Source: Hydnum rufescens UP504 (taxonomy: Eukaryota > Basidiomycota > Agaricomycetes > Cantharellales > Hydnaceae). Taken from it: a stretch of DNA of 64,000 nucleotides. The notes under the pieces are model-generated. The model saw only the letters and a list, made by a program, of their open reading frames with translations. It was not told the origin of the DNA and did not search any database. The position numbers were made by a program, and so were the translations under genes. Every line of letters starts with the position of its first letter. Position 1 is the stretch's first letter. Below are positions 1 to 10,530 of the stretch, piece after piece. The stretch lies in assembly GCA_014904985.1 (NCBI GenBank), contig MU128918.1:62001-126000 (forward strand). The letters are read 5' to 3'.

Positions 1-498
1 GATCCGCTGCTAAGAGGTGGGAAAAGCTTAGGCCTGCTCAGAACTCCTGTGAGAGTTTTCGAGATTGCCCATTGGGGGCTCCCCAAGAGGATTAAATGGA
101 GTCGCAACTTGCCGCGATAATATGATCGGTTGAGTGGTAATTTCCCCCATTACAGCGCAATCTCGACCGATCACCCTCTTAAATTTGGCATAGCACTCAC
201 AAAACCACAAATATCGGACTGATCGACAAGGGCGAAGCCTCATATTTTGCCTGTTGCCTATGGCACAAAATGCCACTTTTATCAGTGAATTTTTCTTCCG
301 ATTCCTTACTTGCGCGCTCTTATATCTACCTATACTTCTCAGTTACCGGTAGTGGGGGGGCTGGGTCTGGGGGAGCTCTCGGAGTGGGCGGGAGGGGTGG
401 GGATTTCTTCAATGTCATTAATAACTGTCAGTATCCCTCCAGTATCCCTTCTTTACCTTCCTTACTCATAAAATGCTTGTCCAGATGGACCGGGTTCT
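1..498. other. Upstream region of the NACHT-WD40 gene; G-rich tract
   Basis: I recognise no confident gene here. The stretch may hold the 5' exons of the NACHT-WD40 gene, because the open frame from 499 starts close to the nucleotide-binding domain without the N-terminal effector domain usual in such proteins. About 349-402 is very G-rich on the plus strand, with at least seven runs of three or more G. It could fold as a G-quadruplex in the promoter or leader; that is inference from composition only. Confidence 0.4.
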
Positions 499-3400
499 TT
501 GCCTGCGGCGGCTCTGATGTCTTTCCCTCGAGCAGACTACGCGAGCCATGACTCTGGCCGTAAGGATGCCCCTCAGTCATGTCTTGAAGGCACACGTGTG
601 GCTATATTGGACGAGATCAGGTCATGGTTAGAGAGTGAAAATGGAGAACGGCCGCCCATATACTGGTTGAACGGGATCGCCGGAGTCGGGAAATCAACGA
701 TTGCGAAAACGGTGGCTGAACGAGCAGAGAAGACGGGGATGCTCGGCGCGAGCTTCTTCTTTTCCCGAACCGACGAGGCTTTACACGATTCACATCGCGT
801 CTTCCCGACAATCGCATTCCAACTTGCCCAATCAGACGAATTTAGGCAGCCTATCCTCGACGCCATACAAGAAAATATGACAATCGGGACGAAGACACTG
901 CTGCCTCAATTTCAGGGATTGATCTTGATGCCACTCCTCAAGGTGGTTCCGAGTCGGCGCCCGATGCTCATCATCCTTGATGCTCTCGATGAATGTGACA
1001 AAAGTGGTGCTGTAGAAATTCTACGACTTCTGTTTTCACACGTAACCCGTATACCCTTTCTGCGGGTCTTAATTACGAGTCGACCGGAGCCCCATATATC
1101 GTCAGTGTTCGCCGAGGCTCCGAATATCGCGAAGAGGATTCTCCATGATATTGAAGAGTCAGTCATTCAGGAGGACATCCGCTTTTACCTCCACACTGAA
1201 TTATCTCAGATCCCACATAAGCTTCATCTTCGTATGGAGCCCAATTGGGTGTCCGAAGACGAGATAAAATCGCTGACAGAAAGGTCGGGGAAGCTCTTCG
1301 TTTATGCAGCGACCTCGGTCCGATTCATTAGCGACAATTACGTGCGAGACCCTCGTGTACAGCTGCACCTTATACTCGACACCCAAACTGCGCAGGAGGA
1401 AGATGTGTCGCCATATACCCAGCTGGACACTCTTTACATGGGCGTCCTCCTTAACATCCTCTCCGATTCCAACCGCCGAGGTGTCCTGAAGCGCTTTCAA
1501 GACATTATTGGGAGCATTGTTTTGCTGCGCGAACCTCTCCCGCTGCACTCATTGGCACAGTTTGTGCAGTACAAAATGAAGGACATTGATGCAGCCCTGT
1601 ACCATCTTGGCTCAGTTATTATCCCGCCATCGAATGAGGATGATGCCCCTCATATCTATCATCCTTCGTTCCGAGACTTCATCAAGGATGCTTCGCGATG
1701 CTCTGATGTGAGATTTGTGCTCCAGACCCCAGGCCAGGAGCAACGGCATGTTATCCGATGCTTCGAGCTGTTGGCGAGATTCCTGAAACGGGATATGGCC
1801 GGGATCTCGGATCCCTCGCTTCTGAACGAGGAGGTTGTTGGGTTTAAAGAGAAAGTTGGGAAAGCTGTATCGCCGGAACTGCGGTATGCGTGTCGGTACT
1901 GGGCGTCGCATCTGTCGTGCGTGGGATTTGGGGATGAGGTGGTGAAGAAAGAACTGGAGAGGTTCTCGAAAGAGTCAATTTTGTGGTGGTTTGAAGTGAT
2001 GAGCCTAATCGGCAGTGTCTCCACTGCTGCAAATTCGATAGAGGAAGCGCACAGCTGGGCAGTAAGCACATTTAATCTTTTATCATTGAATGATGCCTGC
2101 TAATTGAGCGATGACTGGGATGGCAGATAAAATCGGAGTGCGAGTTGACTCTGATTACAATTCTGGTGGACGCACGCCGCTTTATTCTTGCCCATGGCGA
2201 GGTCATCAGAGCCAGTGCACTGCATGTATATGAGTCAGCTTTGCCATTTACACCGTATAACACTATGTTATATAGAGTGTATGGCCATGAAGCAAGGCAT
2301 TCAATCAGTGTGCTGCAGGGGATGGAGTCTGAGTGGCCACAAAGCTTGAGCTGTTTACGTGGCCACTCTGCGGCGGTTCGGTCTATTGCATATTCACCAA
2401 ATGGCTTACAATTGACTTCGGGCTCCGATGATCACACCATCCAAATCTGGGATGCCCTGTCAGGAACACCCATTGCAACACTGAAAGGCCATTCTGGCCC
2501 AATTACATCCATTGCATTTCCACTGGATGGCTCACAATTGGCCTCGGGGTCTGAGTCTAATGATTGCACTGTAAAATTGTGGGATGCCATGTCAGGCACA
2601 CCCATTGCAACACTGGAAGGTCATTTTAGCCGGATTATCTCTATTGCATTTTCAGCAAATGGCCTGCAACTGGCTGGCAGCTCTATCAACACTGTGGAAT
2701 TATGGGATGCCATATCAGGAACACTCACCACAACACTGAGAGGCCATTTTGGCCCAGTTGGATGCTTTGCATTTTCACTGAATCATTTACAACTGGCTTC
2801 AGGCTCTGATGACCATACTGTGCGATTGTGGGATGTTGTTTCTGGTGCATCCATTGCAACACTGGAAGGTCACTCTAGCTGGGTTGCCTCTATTGCATTT
2901 TCAGCAAATGGCTTGCGCCTGGCTTCAGGCTCTGATGATTGCACTGTGAAATTGTGGGATGCCAGGAATGGTACACCCATTAAAACACTGGAAGGTCATT
3001 CTCAAGTGGTTACATCTGTTGCATTTTCAGCCAATGGCTTGAAACTGGCTTCAGGGTCCTGGGATTGCACTGTGCGGTTGTGGGATGCTGTGTCTGGCAC
3101 ACCCATTACAACACTGGAAGGTCATTCTCGTTCAGTTACATGTGTTGCATTTTCACCAAATGGCTTGCAACTATCAAAGGTACTGGATAGACTCAGTCTC
3201 GTGTAAGAGCACTGATATTATAAGTATCTACCTGGATAGACTATATACAGATAAGTAAGGGATATGGCCGGAATGGCGTCTAAACACTAGGCTTACCTCA
3301 GTCTCGTGTAAGAGCACTGAAGGAAGCCATTCGGGAACGCCGAGGATCTATACAGCAGGAGCGGTCTGTACTAGAAGGAAATACCATATATGGTAACTCT

Positions 3401-4114
3401 ATTCTTGATTACTAACAGCAACTAGCTTCTGGTTCCTGGGATTCCACTGTGCGATTGTGGGATGCCATGTCCAGCCCTCCCATCACAAGTCTGGAAGGAC
3501 ATTCTGACCAGGTTAGATCCATTGCATTTTCACTTGATGGCTTGCAACTGGCTTCAGGCTCCATCAATGATCACACTGTACAATTGTGGAATGCCATGTC
3601 TGGTGCACCAGTGGCAAAGTGGCAGGGTCATTTTGCACCTGTTACATGCATTGCCTTCTCACCAGATGGGTCACAACTGGCTTTGGCCTCCCAGAATGGT
3701 GTTGTGGAGTTGTGGAATGTTGAGTCCCAAACACCCATTGTAACACTAGGAAAAGCATTTGGAACATTTTGATCCAGCTATGTCTATTGCCTTTTCCCCA
3801 GATGGTTTGCAATTGGTTTTGAGACCCTGGGGCCATGTTACAGGGTGGTGGGATGTACTTCTGGTGTGTTCACCTCTGAAGATTCTTCATCTTCACTGGT
3901 TTCATTTCCACCGGGTGGTATTTGGTATGTTGAGGATCAATGGATTCAAATGCAGCCTTCTCCGAGATCTCATGTTAGATGTGTTTGCTGCATTCCACCC
4001 CTTTATTCACCCTCCACTGGGATTGTTGTTCCGAATCTACCAGCTCCTTCTCGGATCGCATTCGGATGTGGGGATGGTCGCATTGTCATTCTCAATATTC
4101 AAGATCATACATAG
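499..4114 (+). CDS. NACHT-WD40 NLR-like protein, interrupted
   Basis: A STAND/NLR-type protein of the fungal HET-E/HNWD kind, a family known for non-self recognition and regulated cell death. The NACHT part has Walker A GIAGVGKSTIAKT at about 715 and Walker B LIILDALDECD at about 970. A GT-AG intron at 2062-2126 (65 bases, branch-like TGCTAAT) joins it in frame to WD40 repeats from 2127. About ten repeats of the GHS...GLQLASGS...LWD type follow. The seventh is split by the 251-base insertion at 3174-3424. Two further breaks follow: 13 extra bases at about 3746-3758, and one missing base near 3855. Across both breaks the family C-terminus is still readable, ending at 4114. The start is uncertain and exons may lie upstream. 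The gene may be a recent pseudogene, an allele expressed as a shorter propeller, or partly mis-assembled. Domain assignment is secure; activity is not. Confidence 0.85.
3174..3424. mobile_element. 251-base insertion in a WD40 repeat with 7-base direct repeats
   Basis: The WD40 frame stops after GGCTTGCAACTA and resumes at 3425. The 7-mer GCAACTA occurs at both edges (3167-3173 and 3418-3424), as a target-site duplication would. Removing exactly 251 bases rebuilds a standard GLQLASGSWD repeat in frame. Inside lies a 24-base direct repeat (3192-3215 and 3297-3320) and no open reading frame. No terminal inverted repeat is visible. A GT-AG pair at 3180-3418 (239 bases) would also restore the frame, adding four residues, so the element may be spliced like an introner. 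Its family is unknown to me. Confidence 0.6.
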
Positions 4115-4419
4115 ACCTGTAAATTCATGTCCAGTATCCCATCTTCACCCCTATTGTCCTCTTCTCAATGATTGGGGTCTTTGTGTTCCTCTTGTTGCTG
4201 AGTGTGTTGTTAATTAAATTATCATATCAACTGTCTTCTCAGTGTATCGGATGCCTTTGCATCTCCATCGACAGCTAATTCAGACATTGTCTCCCTGCCT
4301 AAAGGTCTCCTAGATCTATCATTCATATAATTCTGTCTATAATCACTCTTGAATCTGCATACAATGTCTGGTTCGTCTCTCACTCTCGCAACTATTTACC
4401 AGAATTGCTGTGCCTGCGG

Positions 4420-5112
4420 AGGACTCTCCTTCCCGGTTGCTCAATCAGTGGCCAGTGAATACTCACGCCCCCGCGTTTGTTTTGATCGCTTCTTCGCGGC
4501 GGCCCAATTTTAAAGGATGGATGGATAACTTGGACAAGTCGACAAGAGAGCGAACGAGACCTGGGAAGAATGTTTCTGGTCGATCTGCTACCAGGGCGTG
4601 GTAAATGCTCGGTCCTCAGTTATTTACCTTCAGTGCTTCCTCATAGCGCCCAGATTTCGCAAGATCAATGGAGAGGCTGAGAAGAGGACAAGAGAGATCT
4701 GGACGAAAGACATCCGTTCGATCTGCTGCTAGCGCACAGTAATGCGGGCGGTTTTCTCGCCAAGCTTGCGTGTTTCCAAATGTCTGGAAAGTTCAACGTA
4801 CAGGGGCTGCCAAGAGAATGAACAACCTGGTTGACACGTTGGGCGAGAAATGCTCACAGCCTCTTCAGTTTGTGCCAAGTACTTCCCCATAACGGCCACA
4901 TCCTAATATGTGGATGGAAAATCGAGACCTGAGGAATAGTATTGGCTCGAGGATTCGATCCGCTGCTCGCCCACGGTAAATGATCACGCCTTCCGCATAT
5001 CCTTGATGAGTGCGCTCCTTGCGACGGCGGAATTCAAAAGACAGATGGAGAGGTGGATAAGAGAGTGTGAGCGAGGTCTGGCGAACGCGAAACATGCTAT
5101 GCATGACCCGGC
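4420..5112 (-). pseudogene. Degenerate TPR repeat array
   Basis: The minus strand shows at least three diverged units of the fungal tetratricopeptide type that usually reads LAADRPDAF..DLA.SL..LS..L...GRREEAL. Seen here: YHALVADRPETFFPGLVRSL with LGRREEAI (about 4620-4490); YCALAADRTDVFRPDLSCPL with LAKSGRYEEALK (about 4745-4630); and IYRGRAADRILEP with LGCGRYGEV (about 4985-4870). Stops and frame changes separate the units, and no start codon or complete gene could be assembled. Such TPR arrays commonly accompany NLR-like genes in fungi, which fits its position next to the NACHT gene. I read it as a relic lying antisense between two plus-strand genes. Confidence 0.55.
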
Positions 5113-5142
5113 GTGCGCCGCTACCCCGGAAGCAAACTATTG

Positions 5143-6631
5143 ATGCTTGCCCTTCCCCCCGCACCATCATGGTTTCCTGGCCATATGGCTGCCTTTGCGA
5201 AGGCACTTCCGTCTCTACTGACTAAAGCACATGTGGTCCTCGAAGTCCGGGATGCACGCCTGCCTCTCACATCTGTCAATTCGCACTTGGAGGCCAGCTT
5301 GGTAGAATGGCTCAATGCAAGACATAAGACAGGTGGTGTAAGAGAGAGGATAGTTGTCTACACAAAGAAGGATCTGGTTCCATCTTGGGGCGAGCAAGTA
5401 AGAGGGATAATTCGCGCAATATTCACCAGGCTAATTTTGCGCGAGCACTTATAGCGTCTTAGAAGAGCTCTGGCGAAACATTTCGATCACCATCTCCATT
5501 TTGTCGCTCCATCTTCTCCCCATTCTATTCGAGCCCTCCATTCCAGTCTCGTATGTCCGTCTGCCTGTCTGCGCAGGTCTTTGCCAACCCCCTGACTCCA
5601 TGGTTAGCAATAGCTACACGGAACACAGACACTACGGCCACGTTGAATGTCCTAGTAGTTGGGATGCCAAATGTTGGTAAATCAACGTTGCTGAATTCCT
5701 TACGCGCGAAGGGGACAAAATCGAGTCAGTGCCAGCACCGTTGTTCTCTTTGTTACCAGGTTCACTCTGACAACAAAGAATAGAAACGAAAAGCCCTTGA
5801 AAACGTCTTCCCTTCCAGGGTTGACCCGAGCTCTGTCGACGCGGCTAAAATTGTCGTCTACGCATCCAATCTATGCGATTGACTCACCAGGGGTCATGAT
5901 TCCATTCTTAGGTCATGGGGATACAGGAAAAGAGCGCGGCGTCAAATTTGCCTTAATAGCTGGGATAAAGGAAAGCCTCTATGATGACGAGACCCTTGCA
6001 TCTTATTTAATATGGCGATTATGGAAAGACCGTCCAAATCGTAGGTTAATGTCTACACATAGTTTCACCCCAATGACTCACCGCCCGACTCGTAGATCCC
6101 GCGTACACATCTCTTTTACAAGGGAACTCGCCCCAATCTACCAATTTACAAAGTAATGGACCTCCTCCAAACCCTGACCCATCCAAATTCGATTCGTACC
6201 TCGTACTTGGTGCTCTTGCAGAACGAATCGGTGCTATTTCACGTGGAGGATCCCTGGATCTGGACCGTGCAGCACGCTATTTAGTAAGATGGTGGCGCGC
6301 AGGAGGCCACGTGAAGGACGGTTACGACTCTCACTGCACAACCGTTCGCAGCTGGGGGCTAGACTTCGAGTTCAATGAAGAAGTGCCTCTGGGTCCTCTC
6401 CAACGCGTCGAAGCGGATTTGGTAGGCAACGCTAACGGGTCGGACGATCCTTTGCAAGCGCGCATGGATGGTATTGTTGGTCGTTTTGTCGAAGAATTGA
6501 AGGGAACTGGGTCTGGCCTGGGTATTAGTGCGACCCAACTGAAGAAGAGAGAGCGGGAGGAGAAGAAAAGGGTCAAAGTAGAAAAATTCAAGCGCTCGGT
6601 TGTACTACCCTCAAATCGGCAAGCGCCGTAA
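5143..6631 (+). CDS. MTG1: Mitochondrial ribosome-assembly GTPase, MTG1/YlqF type
   Basis: A circularly permuted GTPase. PSWFPGHMAAFAKALPSL opens the domain. The G4 motif TKKDL (about 5365) comes before G1 VGMPNVGKSTLLNSL (about 5660) and G3 DSPGV (about 5880), the order typical of YlqF/MTG1, which acts in late large-subunit assembly of the mitochondrial ribosome. Secure introns are 5398-5454 (57 bases) and 6041-6095 (55 bases). Two more junctions, near 5551-5607 and 5725-5783, could not be fixed: the best frame there needs a very short intron or a small indel. The last exon carries DPAYTSLLQGNSP through LVLGALAERIGAISRGGSLD to the stop. I chose ATG 5143 as the first in-frame ATG; an upstream targeting exon is possible. 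Confidence 0.85.
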
Positions 6632-6718
6632 TTCTAAGTCTGCGCCGTCTTGTCTAAACTTGAGGCTAGGCCTTCGTTTAGTCTTCCTGTCTTCTGGAAG
6701 TTACATTTGAAAGCCACA

Positions 6719-8125
6719 ATGTTCCGCAACCCACCAGCACCACGCGCCAATAGGATACACTCAAGCCCACGAGACCAAGTCCTTGCTCGTGGCCCAAGGA
6801 TCGTCCCTCCCGCTTGGAGACAGCAGCATCAGGAGCAGGTCGTTAGGACTCACGAAACTCGGGTTTCTGTGCCCTCCACGTCTCATAGGCGCCTCGAAGC
6901 GTTAGTTATCCCGCCCTCCAGTGACGAAGATTTGTCTCATGTACAGTGGACTTTTTCTGGATACCGTCCATAGGAAACCCGGTGGGGCCATTCTAGTGGA
7001 AAACTTGCCCCCTGATACCACTGCACAGGAAGTTGCTGTTAGTCCTGAACACGCTGCTACATCGACACCCGTTGGCTTACCTTCGTAATCTACGTGTCGT
7101 AGGAATTGTTCAAGTCGACCGCAAGTATCTTATCCACCTTGCATTTAGAAAAGGGCCTGAGTCGTTCCTCTGGCTGAGCAGATTGGTCCATTGGCAGACT
7201 CTTATCTATTGTACAATAGCCAGGCGCGACCTACTACTCTACGGATATGTTGATTTCGGCTGCTGAGATGCTGTTCATTCTCTCACCAGGCTCACCCGAA
7301 GGGAATGGCTATCGTAGAGTTTGAACGCGTCTCGCACGCGCACGAAGCTCGTAAGGTGATCGCGCCCTATCTTTGTCAAAAATCCGTCAAGAACAGTTCA
7401 GTCTTAGGACCATTTCCGTGGATTATTTCAGGTGTATCACGGCCAAGTTATCGATGCCAGTAGGTGTCTCTATATGATCCCGCCATCATAGAGTGTGCTA
7501 ATTACTTGGTGCACGTCTAGCCCGCCCTCTACGCATTCGATTAATTATCGATTCGGACAATCACCACGTCGAGCCGAATTCACTGTCAAGTCGCCTGAAC
7601 ATAAAACCCACGGTTTCTCAGTCTCAGACTGGGCCGTCTGGGATCGAAACTCCGAAACATGGAAAGACCAAAGATAACACATCGGCTACACAACGATCAC
7701 AAACAAAATGGCACAGCCAAAGCCTGACCGATCGTATTGGGCCAGCCGTGCAGCCAACCACTGCGCAATCACAACATCAAGCATCTATGTTCATAGGTGC
7801 CGGTGGCCTGGGCGGTATGACACCTTATCCGCCCCCCTTTGCTTATCAACTTTCATTCCCGAATCCGTGAGTGCACCCCCCATCATCTTGACATTGATTG
7901 GTTTCAATACACCTCTGCTGTTCATAACTCCTCAGTCAGGTGCAGTCCCAACCTCCGCGGTCGGCACGGCGACACAAGATGAAGAAAGGGCCCAAAAGGA
8001 CAGCCAAGCAACTCGAGCGCCTGGCCATGTCAGGACAGCGGAAAAATACCAAGACGGCGGCAGAACTGGATGAGGAAATGGATCTATATCGCCGCGAAGG
8101 GAAGTTTGGCCCTATCGCCAGTTGA
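6719..8125 (+). CDS. ALY/REF-like RRM protein (mRNA export type)
   Basis: An RNA recognition motif is spread over several exons. Its RNP2-like strand is AILVENLPPDTTAQEVA (about 6987-7037), the RNP1-like strand is KGMAIVEFERVSHAHEAR (about 7300-7355), and the last strand is YHGQVIDA then LIIDSDNHHV (about 7437-7560). After a Q/T-rich linker and GAGGLGGMTPYPPPFAY, the final exon (about 7940-8125) ends with RTAKQLERLAMSGQ and TAAELDEEMDLY. That resembles the C-terminal box of ALYREF/Yra1/Mlo3, which recruits UAP56-type helicase to mRNA during TREX-dependent export. The intron 6901-6973 joins the first exon in frame; the middle boundaries are approximate. It could be a related RRM protein rather than the true orthologue. 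Confidence 0.7.
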
Positions 8126-8256
8126 TTTCCATTGGGTGGGCATGAACTGGCGTGCGTTACAGACGCAGGAGCACTCCGTGCGCGCGCAATACGATTTACA
8201 AGCAATTAGTACAATAGCAAACATGCAGAACCGAAATAAGAGCGACCTCACGCTGG

Positions 8257-8865
8257 CTATGCCCCTCCAAAATCAAGATAGTCGCCAGTACCTCTGACAC
8301 CCACGCTCCCATCTCCATACGCTCCTAACCCTCCGACGCCGGTGCCCGCACTGATGCCGCCCAGTGTCTCCATGTCCAATTCCTTCATCTCAAATTCCTT
8401 TTCGAATTTGTTCTGAAGCTCAGCGATAATGACAATGAGTTGTTGGCACGCCTCTTGGAGCGCTTGTGCGGGGGTAATCGTGCCGTCGGTCTGTACTTTG
8501 AGAATAAAATGCGGGTCGAGTGGATGAGGGACTTTATACCCCGCGAAGAGAACGCAAGGTGCCGTTAATAGTTGCCTGGGGCCCACAGCCAATGGTGAAT
8601 ATCCCACTGGAGTAGAGGCGCTGGAGCTGAGACGCGTCTGACGCACCCACGAATCATGTTAGCCATAGTGTGGTCTTGTTTCATTATTTTGAACGTGGCC
8701 GCGTTCGGGATTTTTGTATCCTCTTGGATATCGAGGCTAGATCACGGAATAGACGCAGTGCGACGACATAACATTGAGAGACGGTATTAACTGTATCCTA
8801 AGTGATACATACAGCTTCTCCCCATCTCCCAAGGTGTAAAGCTCAAACCGGTTCGGGGCGTTCAT
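8257..8865 (-). CDS. RPB11: DNA-directed RNA polymerase II subunit RPB11
   Basis: Three exons on the minus strand: 8865-8813, 8736-8647 and 8575-8257, with introns of 76 and 71 bases. The start MNAPNRFELYTLGDGEKL and the core NAATFKIMKQDHTMANMIRG plus VLFAGYKVPHPLDPHFILK are diagnostic of RPB11. This subunit pairs with RPB3 to form the alpha-dimer-like assembly platform of Pol II. The coding length is 462 bases (153 residues), longer than the roughly 115-120 residues usual for the family. The surplus is a C-terminal Gly/Ala-rich tail after the coiled helix ELQNKFEKEFE. All three exons are in frame with no break. Confidence 0.95.
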
Positions 8866-9485
8866 AACTGGCGCATCAATGCAACGTTAGCATGCTATTT
8901 GAAGGAAAATGCACGGAAAGGTATCATAAGACATCGTTCGTCCTCAAGGCCCTTCGAGCTCGGAGGATTGACAGATATAATGAATTCGGGTATAATCATA
9001 TGAAGGCTGGGGATGAATCATAGACACTCACTCTGAAGTAGACGGACACGTTGAAACAAAGGCTAGATGGTTCAAAGCGAGAGAGGTCAGTTCCTTGTTT
9101 TAAACAACGCGAGTGCGAAGATCAGCAAGGTTTTGGATCATTGCACGCGCAACGCGAAGCGTCGCTCCGACATCACAGACAATAAATACTGCCATCATTT
9201 CAGCCAGAACAGAGGAGCGAACACTCACAAATTTGATAGTTGGTCTCAAGAGAAAACTCGTCTTCGGAAGTTACCGGCTTATTAGACTAACCTCCATCCC
9301 CACAGGTGAGCTCGATTTCACCCCCCTTGCACCTTTGGTCACCTCCGTTCTGCCTTCAATGCATTGTTGTCGTCGTCGTGCGCAATATCACACGAAATTG
9401 GTGCTTGAATGGCCTGGAATTGGATGGATTGCACAACTCGTGATTGGATGTACTTTGTGCTAACAAGTGTATCGAACCCAGAATC
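8866..9485. other. Divergent intergenic region, RPB11 / RPL28
   Basis: About 620 bases lie between two divergently transcribed housekeeping starts (RPB11 at 8865, RPL28 at 9486), so both promoters should be here. Pyrimidine-rich stretches precede the RPL28 start, which is common for fungal ribosomal-protein genes. Short open frames in the region show no recognisable protein, and an untranslated leader exon of either gene may be present. Confidence 0.5.
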
Positions 9486-10171
9486 ATGCCGACACATCTT
9501 TCCAAAACCCGCAAGCATCGCGGACATGTATCCGCCGGGCACGGTCGTGTAGGGAAACACCGCAAGCACCCGGGTGGTCGTGGTCTTGCTGGTGGCCAAC
9601 ATCACCACCGGTTCGCATATTTCCCCTCATACTACATGTATATATCCCATTAAACCTGGACTCTCTCTTAGAACCAACTTCGATAAGGTGCATTCAACTG
9701 CTGAAGAACTGATTTCAAGTGGAGAAATTTACGTATCGTCGTTTTCATACTTTTAGTACCATCCTGGATACTTCGGGAAAGTTGGTATGCGCCACTTCCA
9801 CCTGACACGGAACTCGTACTGGCGACCGGTCATTAACTTGGACAAGCTTTGGTCCCTCGTACCTGAGGAGGAAAAGAAAGATTTAACGGAAGACAGTGAA
9901 ATCGTTCCTGTCATCGACACCCTCGCACTCGGCTACGGGAAGGTTCTGGGAAAGGGCTTGTGCGTTTTTGTGGCTTTCCTTGTGGATTGAATCGCGCTGA
10001 TGGCGGTTTCCAGCTTACCGAAATTGCCTTTCATTGTCAAAGCACGGTTTGTTTCTGAGTTGGCAGAGTGGGTGTTTCAAATGTGTCCCTTCCGGGTTCC
10101 TAGCCTCATTAGTTTTTTATTCATAGGAAAAAGATCAAGGAGGCAGGGGGATCGTCAAGTTGGTGGCATGA
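9486..10171 (+). CDS. RPL28: 60S ribosomal protein uL15 (L27a/L28)
   Basis: Exon 1 (9486-9610) begins [20 protein letters not shown] and runs to the GGQHHH loop. Exon 2 is only 16 bases (9672-9687, RTNFDK). Exon 3 (9757-9959) encodes [12 protein letters not shown] and [12 protein letters not shown]. Exon 4 (10014-10067) encodes [13 protein letters not shown]. Exon 5 (10127-10171) encodes KKIKEAGG and IVKLVA. Introns are 61, 69, 54 and 59 bases. The protein is part of the large ribosomal subunit near the tRNA path. Exon 5 has a frame break: five G at 10146-10150 where six are needed to join KEAGG to IVKLVA and the stop. Since the gene is essential, a homopolymer error is the simplest explanation. 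Confidence 0.93.
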
Positions 10172-10530
10172 ATATACTCCTCTCGCCATTCTCTTCTCTG
10201 GCTTCAGCATTTATTACCATGTCATCTACGCACACGGCTATGATAACCATGCAAGACAAATATGCGCGATGAGGCTGCGCCACGCTTGCGTGAAACCCTG
10301 AACTTGGGTGGTCCTAGGATACGTCTTAATGCTCGGCTATGTCTCAAGCTATCATACCACGGGGTGTCGAGAATACGTGTTAAGACAAGCGCTATTGCAT
10401 TTTTCTGAAACAAATTGTTGTGCAGGATGTGTCAACTCGACAGTGCGGATAGTAACCTGCTCAGCCGGCTATTCGATTTACTCAAATACTGTCGTACTCC
10501 TCCTGAGCCCAGCCCTACATCGTCTTCTAA

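Noticed and set aside
3174..3424. Insertion as a classic DNA transposon
   Set aside because: No terminal inverted repeats were found, so a cut-and-paste element is not supported; only the short direct repeats are.
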